64,000 nucleotides of DNA from NCBI GenBank assembly GCA_963691655.1, contig OY829329.1, positions 19,110,708 to 19,174,707 of the forward strand, read 5' to 3'. The notes beneath the pieces were generated by a model. The model had not been told where the DNA came from. It worked only from the letters and a program-made list of their open reading frames with translations, and ran no database searches. The stretch comes from Toxonevra muliebris. Taxonomy: Eukaryota > Arthropoda > Insecta > Diptera > Pallopteridae. Made by a program: the position numbers and the translations under genes. Positions 1-10,747 of this stretch are shown piece by piece (position 1 is the first letter of the stretch; every line of letters starts with the position of its first letter).

Positions 1-1040
1 ACAGAAACGTTCAAATGTATGTGTGATATGTATGTATGTATGTGTGCTGGAAAAACGAAAAGTGAATAAAAAATAATAAGTCAAATAAAAAAAAAGGGTT
101 ACCAGCAACCAGTGTTACCATTGCCACTTCCACATTCATGTGTGTTGATATGATGATGACCCGTTTCATGTTTACTCAACGATTATGGAAAATGTTACGA
201 AATGACATCAAAAGATTTCTAAAAGATAGTGCACACCATCATTTCTCACCCCACCACCCCTTAAATATTTGTTAACACGTATGTACAATGTACACATACA
301 CGCATACGTGACTAACACTGTTGACCTTTTTTGCTACTTTTTAACTGACCATAATCAGTGGTGGTGTATCAGAGTTTTCAATCAACACAGGAGTTACCGC
401 TTCCTGGTTTCAGGAGTATTTATTTTGAGCTTATATTTAAAAGTTTGATATCGTTTTTAAATATCCTTCTGTAAAACTTCAACAAATCAGGAATATTTTG
501 ATTATTAATTCTTTGAGGTTCCGAAATACATCTTCTTCTTTTGCACATGAATAGAGATATATTTACCTACATAAATAGGTATTTATTCAACTTCCCGAAT
601 CAAAAATTTTTTTGTGGACCTTAGTAAGAAACAGATATACATGCTGGCGTGATTTTCTGCTATAGCGCCAGGGGGGAAAAGGGGGAAATTCCCCCCACTC
701 CCCCTTCCCCCCAAAGATTTTTAAACACTTAAAAATTTAATAACTTAAACAAAAAGGTGAACATAATTAATTATTGTTGTTTTTAGTTATTACGATTTAC
801 TTTCAATTATAAGAATAATGAATAATCTTGCTCATTAAATCACTTTCCTTCTCTATAGAAATGTGCTGAAATAATAATGATACCTAAACCAAATAAACCT
901 GAAAACTCAGTGCCCTCATATGTACCTATAAGTTTGCTGGCAATATTCTCGAAAATATTCGATGTAGTAGATTGCTAATAATACAAGAAAATAAGAATAT
1001 AGTTCCGAATCACCAATCGTCATAAGCTCGGTACTCCTGA
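1..1040. other. AT-rich non-coding spacer
   Basis: No gene is recognised. There are short TATG and CA runs near the left edge and one striking run of G tracts facing C tracts at 671-712 (see findings). The short open frames have no recognisable motifs and lie in AT-rich sequence. Confidence 0.6.
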
Positions 1041-1049
1041 GCATTATCA

Positions 1050-1480
1050 TCAATATTGTCACTGACTTTCTGGAACGCAAAAAATATTGCTCTGCCATAT
1101 TTTTGGACATTTAAGAAGCGTTCGAAAAAGTTTGGCATCAAGGGCTGTTATACAAATTAAAAAATTTACTTTCAGCCCCATTTTATTTGGTCTTAAAGTC
1201 CTATCATTCTATGTCAAAGTAAATGATGAAACATCAGCCAAATGTCAAGTGAAAGCAGGAGTACCACAGGGCAGTTTTCTGGGTCCTACTCTTTATTCGA
1301 TTTTTACCTGCGACTTGCCTGAAACTGATGGTGTTACTATAGCTACTTATCCAGACGATACTGCCATTTTCGTTCAGTTCAGAAACAGCTCGACGACGTT
1401 CAACAATGGTTACTTCGTAGATGAGGGCTTGACTGGAGTTCCATCTGCCTCAGGTTAAATTCTTAAAAAATGTCCAAATG
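1050..1480 (+). pseudogene. Jockey-type LINE reverse transcriptase fragment
   Basis: This is a decayed piece of the ORF2 reverse transcriptase of a non-LTR retrotransposon. The open frame at 1087-1458 contains the family motif KAGVPQGSFLGPTLYSIF, followed by the palm catalytic block read here as YPDDTAIFVQF. The usual block is F/YADD, so the residue before the two catalytic aspartates is altered. Upstream, in another frame, AFEKVWHQGLLYKLKNLL is visible, which is the block that normally precedes it, so at least one frameshift separates them. After about 1458 the frame ends at a stop. Neither the endonuclease domain nor the rest of ORF2 is present. It is a 5'- and 3'-truncated dead copy. Jockey clade is inferred from motif style. 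Confidence 0.8.
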
Positions 1481-2500
1481 GATTGTTCTAATAAAATGGA
1501 TCATTTCGGTGATTTAGTTCTTAAATACATGACCCAAGTACCAGTTCAACGGGTTCTATTCTCAGGCAGAGAATTGAATCCACCAAAAAAAAAAACAAAT
1601 TATAGCTTTCGGGTCGGTATAAAGAAAATCCCAGATGGGAAAGAGAAAATTTAAATACAGGGTAGGAATCAGCGACCTTAAATTATTTTAAAATTCTACT
1701 AATTCTCGACTCATTATAAACCAATCTAAAACCGAAAACTGAATAAATGTATCCTATTGTTATATTTTTCACTATCCTTTATCTTGGAAATAGATCATAG
1801 AAATTGTGAAATGCTTTGCTACAAGAACTGGGTTTACCCAAAATGCGTAACGTACCAGTAAGTTTTCCATACCTTTGAAATTGTTAGTCATGGAAATAAA
1901 GTTTATGAATAAGCCAAAAAAAAAAAAAACGATACACGAACGAGAAAAAAGAACGCCCCAGCCCGCGTTTTGGCGTTTTGGTTCATATGGATAATTTTTA
2001 TTTCCTTATTTCCTCCTCCCCGTTTTTTTTTGTTTTTAACAGATTAAATGTTAGAAAAAGAAGGAGAATTTTTGTGTGTGTTTTGTGAAAATAAAATAAA
2101 TGAAAATGTTTTCTTTCAATTAAACTTGGATAGCATGAATTTATATAGCAATTATGGATAATAAAAGTTGCTCTCCGTAATAGATCTTGAATTTTGAAAC
2201 CATGAGTTTGAGGGTTGCTTAGTTACTTTCCGCATTTCAAGAGAATTTCGTTGAAATTCGCTTGAAATTCTAATCTGTAAATTTACTGACATTGGACATA
2301 TTTCTGGTAAGATTTCATCAATTTCTATCAAAAATTACAAAATTTTATAGGCAATTTCTCGCATGAAGAATTTGAAAACAGACACTGACGCGATCAATTT
2401 TCCCGAAAACTGCTATGTCTTAATATATTTTTTCCTGGGATAGTCTAGCTAAGTTAGGGCCAAATACATATATGGAGGATTTCATTCCAAATGAATCAGC
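1481..2500. other. AT-rich non-coding spacer
   Basis: No gene or recognisable element was found. It contains poly-A runs (for example near 1915-1930) and AT-rich unique-looking sequence. Confidence 0.5.
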
Positions 2501-2550
2501 TTTTGAAACCAATGTCATCCAACCGATCCAAAACTTACACAAAGTTTAGT

Positions 2551-2735
2551 CCTTCTGGGTAGTACCAAATTTGAATGAGATCGGTCAAAAACTCACCGAG
2601 TTGGATGATACAGAATTTTGACATTTTGGTCAAACAGTCCGTGTTTCGGATCCATGTAACTAACTAATCACCTTTGCATTTAGAAAATTTTATAATAAAT
2701 GTTTTTGACAGATTTTTCTTCAATCTTTCGAAAAA
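2551..2735 (+). repeat. Diverged dispersed repeat, copy 1
   Basis: This stretch matches the reverse complement of about 9275-9447. Shared blocks include GATCGGT-AAAAAC-C-CCGAGTTGGA, GGTCAAACA and TTTCGGATCCAT, in the same order. The similarity is partial (many substitutions and small indels), so these are old copies of one interspersed element of unknown class. No protein is seen in it. Confidence 0.6.
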
Positions 2736-2739
2736 AAAA

Positions 2740-5700
2740 ACATTTAAATAATCCAGAAATTGACCGATTTTTTTCAAAATCAAAAATATTTTCGAGTTCT
2801 TTTTCAAAAAGGAACTTTTTTTTTGGCTCAAAAGAAAGCTCAGGTCTTTTTTTTTGAGAACTTTGAAGTCCAAAAGTGGGCTGAGACTTCTCTATCTATT
2901 AATGGATTATATACACTCGTCGTCGAAAAAAAGGGTATTTTTATTATTTTTTTTCCAAGGCGATACAATTTTATAAGAATAACTCACCGTATATCAATTT
3001 GTTGATGATGCAAGGTATTTTATGAATTTTTTCAACAAAAAATGTTGACAACTGGGGACGATGGCTGTTATGCCAATACACTCTTTTTTGTTACCTCTCG
3101 CGGTGAGAACGATAAATAAAGAACGATTTATCTCAAATGAAAAAAAAAAAAACATTACATATTTTGTTTTCATTGTCACGCTCTTAGTGAAGTTTACATT
3201 TTTTACAAAGATGGTGACGATTTTTTTAAAAATCTGTATTTTGAGGGTCGGAAAATTAGGTTTTGGTAGCCAGACAAAAAAAAATTAGTTTCAAATGAAA
3301 ATTTCTTCATTCACTAAGAGTTATGAACTAGCCAGTAAAAATTCAGATAGATTGGTGAAATCGTTTTTGAGAAACCTTTCTCATCGCAATGGAATTTTTT
3401 GAAAAACAACATTTCGAGATAATCTTTTGGCACCATGTTCAGGTAGTCGGAGGTAGCTTGCTGTTGATACCTGTAACTTTGGCTCTACAGCTTAGATCTC
3501 TATGAAATTTGGACAATATTTTCTCAAGAGGAAGTACTTTGTGACCATTTAGAAACAACAGTATGACAGCAACTTTGACTTTAATAAACAAAACATTTGT
3601 CACATATTCAAATCCATACCGAAACAGAACGCCAAACAATCGGGCATTTAATTAATGAGACCGCGAAGCATACGTTTGTATAGATAAACTATCATGGATG
3701 GTAAAGTAAACCCATCTGCACTATAAGTACAATGGATTTTCTTGGACTCTCTTTGACGGACTCTAATATTTTTACTTAAATTTCTTTCCTTTCAGATCCA
3801 TTCGTAATGTTAAAAAGTTAAGCTATTTATTTAAGCCAAGCAACTTTGCCATTTTAGGACATGTGTGACAGCAAGTTCCATTTTAATTTAGCGCTCTTCT
3901 ACACAATCTCAAAAATATCGTTGCAATTATAACTTTGAGTATATGATAGAGACGAAATGCTAGGCTCTGAGATATTACACAATTTTTTTTATTTCATGCA
4001 CATTTCGTTCTTTTGTCATTTACTGGACAAGACACCCAATCCTTTTGAAGAAAATATAAATTTTAATCAATTTTGTGATGCTCTTATCATTCCAAAATAT
4101 TTTATGCCTTCGGAACTCTACCAAATCAATAAAAATAATTTTTTCATTAAACTCTGGGGGTTGGCGTCTAAAAGTCTCCTGAAAAAACTTAAACCCGAAC
4201 AGTTCAACGAATTTGAAGCAGGTTTGAATTAAGGTTCAAAAAGGAATGGGTTCGGGTTGGGTTTGAAAACCTGGTGGTTACCGATTTACTTCTTTCTGCC
4301 CCTCTCTCCCCTACCCAAAAAGTGGCGCCAAAATTAAAAGTGCTTAGGGCGTCAATACCTTTAAATCCGGTCCTAAGAACAATGTACTATGGATTGAGTG
4401 GTACTCTTCTAGCAGGTATATATAGGTGCATATGTTTTGTTTGTTCAAGATAAATTAAATATGTTTCTTATGCTACTACCGTTTTTAAAACGCCACTGTA
4501 TTGAAATATTTTCTAGAATTTTTTCGCTCTCCAAATATGATAGCTATAAATTGGATTCAGTATTTTTTTTTGCTGTGGTTTTTAGTTATATTTTTTCATT
4601 ACACTCACTTGGTTTTATTTAAATGAAATCAAGCTAAAAGATACTAACGCTAGTATACAAATGATATACAACCAATCCTCCTCCCTTCCCTTGTCTTTTA
4701 AATCACACAATGAGCTCAAGTCATGCATTCATTGTTGCTGTTGCTGCTCTGTTTTCATAATACGAATGCAATAAATTTTTATCTTAAAATGTTCTGACAA
4801 TTTGTTTAACAACGTGTAACTACTGGTTGCTATATTTGATTTGAGTTTGAGGTGATTTCCCCAAAAAAAAAATGGGTTCAGTACAGTTTGGAGTTGGTAC
4901 AATATTTTATAGACATAAATGTGTATGTGTATGTACATACACACATATTTTTTGTATGCAACGAAGTTATATTTTCATTGTTCCTCAGACACTGTTTAAA
5001 CATTTCTTTTGTGGGGATGAATTTTTATGAATGATATCCTTTCTTATCTCTGCTTGCGCAGTGGTCAGTAAATGGCATGCATATTTACACACACATACAC
5101 ACATACATACGAGTGTTTATGTGTTTGAGTGTGAACTTAGGTTAGGGTTATATGATTCGGATTTGTGATAGAAATCTTAATAATATGCATTGACCAATAT
5201 GGGTGTGGCGTTATGTATTTCAAACTCATTCCTTGTTAAAAGATAAAAAAAAAAATATTAATAAAAATATAAAAAATTATTTTTCTACGCATACTACTAA
5301 ATAAACGGATATTCTGATTTAACAAATTATTCTAAATTTAACAAAAAAAAAAGTACATAAATGAAGTATATTTTTTATGCAATTTCCGCTTTGCAAAACT
5401 TTTCTATGGCATCTTAATTTCTTTTGCTATTTTTATTTTAATCAATTTCGATCATCAAATATAAATGATATAAAACAATGTGTGCTTAACAAACCGATTT
5501 ACCTCAAAAAGCGGAAACCATAACCTCACACCAACATAACATAACCTCACATATTTACATACATACATATTGAACGTTTGTATACCCCCGAGGGGATTAT
5601 TTGCACTATGTATTAACATGCAATCGATGCTTCTGCCGGATTCACAATTAATCCTTGTTCCCCTTCATCGTCAAGCTTTTATAATGAGGGTCATTATGGT

Positions 5701-6000
5701 GCGCTCCAGTCAGTCGGTCGGTCGGTCGTATGTATAAAGGCATCGCGGTCACTTGCCCTCCTTTTCACTCACACACACACACATACACACACACTATACA
5801 AATGTATTTCATCGCTCATCAATGTGGGCTAATCTTTTAATGCATTTAACACTTATTTCTGAATGTAAATGTTTTGTATTGTTGTTGTACACAAATGAAC
5901 TGGTGGCCCCATAATAAGGTAAGGTGTTTTGTAATGGCTTGACTAATCGCAGAAAAAGAAAAACGAAGAGAATGTTAGTATAATTTAAAGAATGTTATGT
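2740..6000. other. Long AT-rich spacer without recognised genes
   Basis: Small open frames here (for example at 3957-4232 and 4437-4622) are Phe/Leu/Lys-rich, typical of AT-rich non-coding DNA, and show no domain. The stretch has a CA/TA microsatellite-like patch at about 5085-5110, GTCG repeats near 5710-5730 and CA repeats near 5770-5795. Confidence 0.5.
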
Positions 6001-6259
6001 TAATAGGCCAGCATAATTAAATACTACATTGTTATGGTTACATGGAGGAAAAAGTTGACACTTAATTTATACTTTTAATTTTTAGAAACATTTGATATAT
6101 TTATTAAAGCTATTTAAACAACTATTTAAACAATACAACACCACTTTTTCAGCAGCAAGCAAGAATTGGCTCTGATCGATTTCCACTATCTCACCGTATT
6201 GCAAAGTTGCACGGTTGGAAACCTTTGTAACTTTGATAGCTGCCATCGTATAAACGTCA

Positions 6260-7440
6260 GATTTGACAAGTGTGCTCTATAAGCGTATGAAATTTACCAT
6301 GGAGAGCTCCTCAATGAAAAAACGAATCCATATGATTCAAATTTATTACGAAAATTCACGTATTTTTCCGGCCACAATGCGTAAAATATGCGCAGATTTT
6401 CCTCGGAATCACACGCCAAGCGAAAGAAATATACGGTATATATTGTAGAAATTCGAGTCGACCCGGTTAGTACAAAACGTAAACCCATCAACTCTTGCTC
6501 GTCCAGCACGGTCTACAGAAAATATTGCTTCTGTTAATGAAATTGTCGCGGATAGCCCAAGCAAATCGATTCGGCATCGTACACAGCAATTGCATCTTTC
6601 TACGGCTAATGTGGATCGAATTTTCACCAAAGATCTTCATTTGCACGCTTTCAAGATTCAAATAACTTAAGAATTTAAGCCTGGAAACCACGGACAGCGT
6701 CGGGTGCTTGCTGATTGGGTGCTGGAAAACATGGCCGTAAATCGCAATTTTCCCCAAAAAATCATTTTTTCAGATGAGACACATTTTCATCTTGGCGACT
6801 TTGGCAACCAGTAAAATCCTCGCATCTAGGGTTCGGAAAATCCGCGCGAGATGCAAGAGCTTCCAATGCACCCACTCAAAGTCACCGTTTGGTGTGCATT
6901 TTAGTCGGGCGGCGTCATCGGGTCATTCTTCTTTGAAAACGAAGACGGTGAGACGGTTACTGTAAACGGACCACGATATCGTGGCATGAATAACAATTTT
7001 TTCTTTCCGGTATTGGTTGATACATACACCGAGGACGTCTATTTTCAACAGGATGAAGCAACAAACCATACTTTAAGGGAATCAGTCGACTTATTGCGTA
7101 CAAAATTTGCATGCTGTGTAATTTCACGTTTTAGTGACACCAATTGACCATCAAGATCACGCGATTTGACGCCGTTGGACTTTTTTTTGTTGTTTTGTTA
7201 AAAGTAAAGTTTATGCCAACGATGCTCAAACAATTCGAGACCTAAAAGTTAACATGAGTGCCGCCATAGCTGAAGTGGAGCTGGCTTAATGCCAAAAAGG
7301 CATTGACAATTTTGAGAAAAGGGCGCTACAGTACAAAAGGAGCAGTGGTCTCTGCTCTAAGTCTCTACTTCCCGGAAAATAAATTTTTCGCTAAATTTGT
7401 GAGTTTTAATTAAAAAAAACAGACCCCATAATATTTGCGA
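6260..7440 (+). mobile_element. Decayed mariner-like (IS630/Tc1-mariner) transposon
   Basis: This is a dead copy of a DDE transposase gene. Reading across frames gives, in order, an N-terminal helix-turn-helix start (MKFTME near 6288, then IQIYYENSRIF), SIRHRTQQLHLS near 6570, GQRRVLADWVLENMA near 6700, the first catalytic block FSDETHF near 6770, VNGPRYRGM near 6965, the second block FQQDEATNHT near 7045, and the third block SRDLTPLDFF near 7160. Several in-frame stops and frameshifts (after the HTH, after FKIQIT, and before PSRSRD) make it non-functional. Its 3' part continues to a poly-A-like end near 7430. Clear terminal inverted repeats were not identified. Confidence 0.85.
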
Positions 7441-7930
7441 CCATTGTACCCCATCACGCAGAGGAACACTTTCCTAACTTCCTTAGATTAGAACTTCGTC
7501 AATAGTCAAGAAATGTTTGTGTAATTTCACGTTTTGGCAACACCAATTGGCCAGCAAGATTATGCGATTTGACGCCTTTGGACTTTTTTCTTTGGGGTTT
7601 TGTTAAAAGTAAAGTTTATGTCAACGATTTTCAAACGATTCGATACCTAAAAGTTAACATTAGTACCGCTATAGCTGAAGTGGAGCTGACTTTATGCCAA
7701 AAAAGCAACAGTACAAAAGGAGCAGTGGTTTTTCTACTCTAAGTCTACTTCCAGAAAAATAAAGATTTTTGGTTTTTTCACTAAATTTGTGAGTTTTAAT
7801 TAAAAAACAACCATGTAACTCTTGTTGAAATTCTCTTTACAAAGTTTGAGACCATTGTACTCCATCACGGAGAAGGACACTCTCCTAATCTGCTGAGATT
7901 CGAACTTCGTCAATAGTCAAGAAATGTTTG
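7115..7930 (+). repeat. Tandem duplication of mariner 3' half plus flank
   Basis: Two direct copies lie end to end, 7115-7517 and 7518-7930. Both begin TGTGTAATTTCACGTTTT, carry the transposase C-terminal block (LTPLDFF, KSKVYVND) and the mariner 3' tail, and then share non-mariner flank ending GTCAATAGTCAAGAAATGTTTG. The second copy preserves WARLCDLTPLDFFLWGF-like coding better than the first, so the copies have diverged since duplication. The shared flank matches the 3' end of the LINE remnant that continues to the right. Confidence 0.8.
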
Positions 7931-8290
7931 CCTAATTGTTGGACGTTTCGTTCGAGAGAAAGCAGGACATTCACAAATGAAATGTTCTTCCGTTTCATCA
8001 TCTTCAAGACTTTGCTTAGAACATCGTTGGATTTGACGAAACCTGTGACGATTTCTATAATGAGTCTCAAATCACATCTTCACCGATTTAACAGATACTT
8101 AAATCTATCCTGCCCTAGAGAATCAATAAAAAACTTCGGTTTTTGGCAGGAATTTAGTCTCACCATTGGCCTATTGATATGATTACCTAATGCAATTGAT
8201 TCTTGCAACCTGTTAGTTCCAGAATATACCAACACCAGCTTGGCTATCCATCAGTGTAAAATACATTGCACTCTGGATGAAAACCAGTCT
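7860..8290 (-). pseudogene. LINE ORF2 C-terminal (RNase H/zinc knuckle) remnant
   Basis: Read on the minus strand, the sequence gives a start of an RNase H domain (ECNVFYTDG, near 8280-8250). Further on it gives the terminal cysteine-rich block EDDETEEHFICECPAFSRTK (about 7997-7938), which is typical of the C-terminus of Jockey/R1-type LINE ORF2 proteins. Stops and frameshifts lie between these blocks. The extreme 3' part is the sequence duplicated together with the mariner to its left. Confidence 0.7.
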
Positions 8291-9270
8291 ACCCCTCACC
8301 ATCCTATTAATCCCGATCGAAAAGTCTGTTTGGCACTTGTTATCCGTCGCAACCTCCCCAATCAATTTCACCGTAGTCTATCAAAATCACGATGGTGAAC
8401 TGATTGAAATAGATGTGTAAGTTTATTAGTTTGAAGTCCTACACGGCTACGGCTAAGACGAAATTGTTCTTTGTAAAAAGATAAACAACTTTTATTTTTA
8501 CACCAGCCGTTCACCTCAAAAACGTTTTAGTTGAACCTTATCAAATATTGTGCGGAAAAAGCTGATAGATGTTAGTGGGATTTCCAGCTTTGTTTCAACT
8601 TCTGCGGCCTGCTTCTCTCAGTCGCACTGTTCGGTTACGGAATAAGCTCTTTGTAATTATTTTTACTTCTTTGTCTTTTCTCATCCCTCAATTTTAAAGA
8701 AATTTGTACCAAAAACTCCCAAAAAGAAGACTCCAGAGACGGTGTGGAGTAGTGATGTAACGGTTGCCAATTTACAGGTTACGAATGTCAAAAACGGATG
8801 CGAAAAACTAAAAGTTTGAAAATCGACTTTCGTGTTCAAGTGGAGATACGAGGTTGAAAAACTGGATCTAAATTTTTTTTTCATACGAACTCATTGAGAA
8901 CTTATTTCTATCTGGATTCTTAGGTGATTTTTTACAATATAGGCAAAAAAAAAAAACTCAATTTCGGCCAAAGTGGACATACGTGGTTGAAGAATAGAAA
9001 GAAGTAGCAAAAACTAGGGAAAACTCATTGATACAAGAAAACCATCACTTCGAGTGGGAATCATAAGAGCAGGGTGCCCCTGTTCGAGAGCTCGTGTCAT
9101 GGATGTTTCGAGTGAAGTTACTTGACGTTCTGTTTGATAGATAAACAAGTCACAGTTCACTTTTGTGCCTAAAAAAACAAAAAAAAAACTTTCATTTTTA
9201 TAAAAAAAAAAGACAAAAATGTTTTTAAAGATTTTTAAAAAAATTGGTCAGTTTTGCTTTTTATGATTCT
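8291..9270. other. Non-coding spacer
   Basis: No gene is seen. Two related short segments (around 8790-8860 and 8960-8990) share 'GTGGA-ATACG-GGTTGAA', perhaps an old local duplication. Confidence 0.45.
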
Positions 9271-9274
9271 TTTT

Positions 9275-9447
9275 CTTTTTTCAATAAACATCTGTCGAAA
9301 AAGTGTTGGACAAAATTTTACAAATGCAATAAATGATAAGTTGGATGGATCCGAAATTGTTTGACCTACAGGTCAAAATTTTACTCCTCCAACTCGGCGT
9401 GTTTTTAACCGATCTCGTTGAAATTTGGAATGGTAACTACTACCCAA
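9275..9447 (-). repeat. Diverged dispersed repeat, copy 2 (inverted)
   Basis: This is the reverse-complement partner of 2551-2735, with the same ordered blocks (ATGGATCCGAAA, TGTTTGACC, TCCAACTCGG, ACCGATCTCGTT). It directly precedes a separate tandem-repeat patch at 9585-10000 and may belong to the same element. Confidence 0.6.
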
Positions 9448-9584
9448 TACCAATTGGGAAAAATTTCCTTAAAAGATTTACTGCGTTTCGCAAATACGAC
9501 AAATGCAGTAACAATGGACTTAAGTCCAGAAATAACAAAATATAGTCAGACGCATGCGGTAGTACTATGGACTTTTGAGTCTAT

Positions 9585-10000
9585 GCCGCCGCCATAAGCG
9601 ATCTATAGACCTACCGATTTTATTGAAATTTTGTATACCAGGGTTTTTTGTGCCAAGAATTTCATTTGTCGTCTATTTTTATTTAAAAAATGTATTCCAA
9701 AGGGGGCTCCGGAACTAAGGTTAGAAAAATTGAGGAAAGTTTATACTTTTCCCTGTACTGTACCGCCATCTATAAGCCGACCGATTGTTTTGAAACTTAA
9801 CACACCAGAGTTTTTGGGCCGCAAAACTAGTTTCAGGCCTTTATTTTGATCTTAAATATATTCCAAAGGGAACTTCGCAGCAAAAACCAGGGAAAAGTAC
9901 AGCTTTTCGTTGCATTGAAGCGCCATCTATTTTGGTTAAATTTGTGTACCAACGTTTTTTTGGGCCAAGAAATTAAAAAATTATGTCAAGCATCTTGTAT
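9585..10000 (+). repeat. Degenerate tandem repeat, unit about 157-176 bp
   Basis: Two and a half diverged units start near 9588, 9762 and 9920. Each begins with (G/C)CGCCAT(C)TA, continues through TTGAAA-TT-GTA-ACCAG-GTTTTTTG-GCCAAGAA, and the first two end with ATTCCAAAGGG, ACTTCG/CTCCGG and a TATACTTTTCCCTG-like stretch. No protein is encoded. It could be an old satellite or the internal repeats of a larger mobile element. Confidence 0.65.
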
Positions 10001-10428
10001 TTATCCCTTCTTTTCAAAAAGCGCTGTCATGATGGGGTTAAAAAAGTCATCTGTATTTCCATACAGTGTAGTCTATAAAGGTAGATATTTAAGATTGTCT
10101 ACAGAATACTTTTGTTGAGCATATTAACACTTCATCTCCTTTCCTTGTGTGATTTTTCTTTTTACTATTTTTGTATTTTACATTTTTTAACAGGGGTCAG
10201 AGAGATGTTAAAAGCTCAAAAGAAATGTTGCTCATAAAATGTTACCATTAGCCGCTGAATTCCAGATACCATTTCGATTTTAAAAAGACAACTTCCTCGG
10301 AAGAAACCAAAAAATTCATAAAGTAAGGAGATATAGAATTAACATATAAAAGATAAATTTTTTATTGGAAATTTTAGTATAAATTTCTGAACACTTAAAT
10401 CATCATAAACTCAAAACTAGCCAAGATA
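10001..10428. other. Non-coding spacer
   Basis: I see nothing recognisable in this AT-rich stretch, which lies between the tandem-repeat patch and a SINE. Confidence 0.5.
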
Positions 10429-10747
10429 GGTTAGGTTGGAGGTTAGGTTATAGTGGCTGTCGAGAGGTACACTTAGGCCTGAACGACCCATTGTGATACC
10501 ACATAGTTGGACCTACAGTTTAACGCCGATTCCGAACGGCGGTGTGGCAATTTTTTATCGGCTTGGTGGTTTTGCCATTACCAACCAATGTTTGTACTTG
10601 TACACTATCTTATAATTCTCATATACTTTATATTGATAGTGAATATAAGAAAGTTATGAAAATTAACCACCAGACAAAGACGGGAATCGATCCCGAACCT
10701 CCCGGATAAAAGTCAAGTGCACTACCACCGAGACTATCGAGGTCGTC
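10429..10747 (-). mobile_element. tRNA-derived SINE, copy 1
   Basis: This copy is about 319 bp and nearly identical to the copy at 20581-20893. On the minus strand its head is tRNA-like. It has an A-box-like TAGTCTCGGTGGTAGTGCA and a B-box region GGATCGATTCCCG (one base off the GGTTCGANTCC consensus), so it would be read by RNA polymerase III. A unique body follows, and the tail on the plus strand reads GGTTAGGTTGGAGGTTAGGTTATAG. The flanks share only AAGATA (10423-10428 and 10751-10756), a weak candidate target-site duplication. Confidence 0.85.

Noticed and set aside
6040..7440. Full-length mariner boundaries with inverted repeats.
   Set aside because: I could not find matching terminal inverted repeats, and the 3' side is duplicated. 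Only the coding remnant is called.
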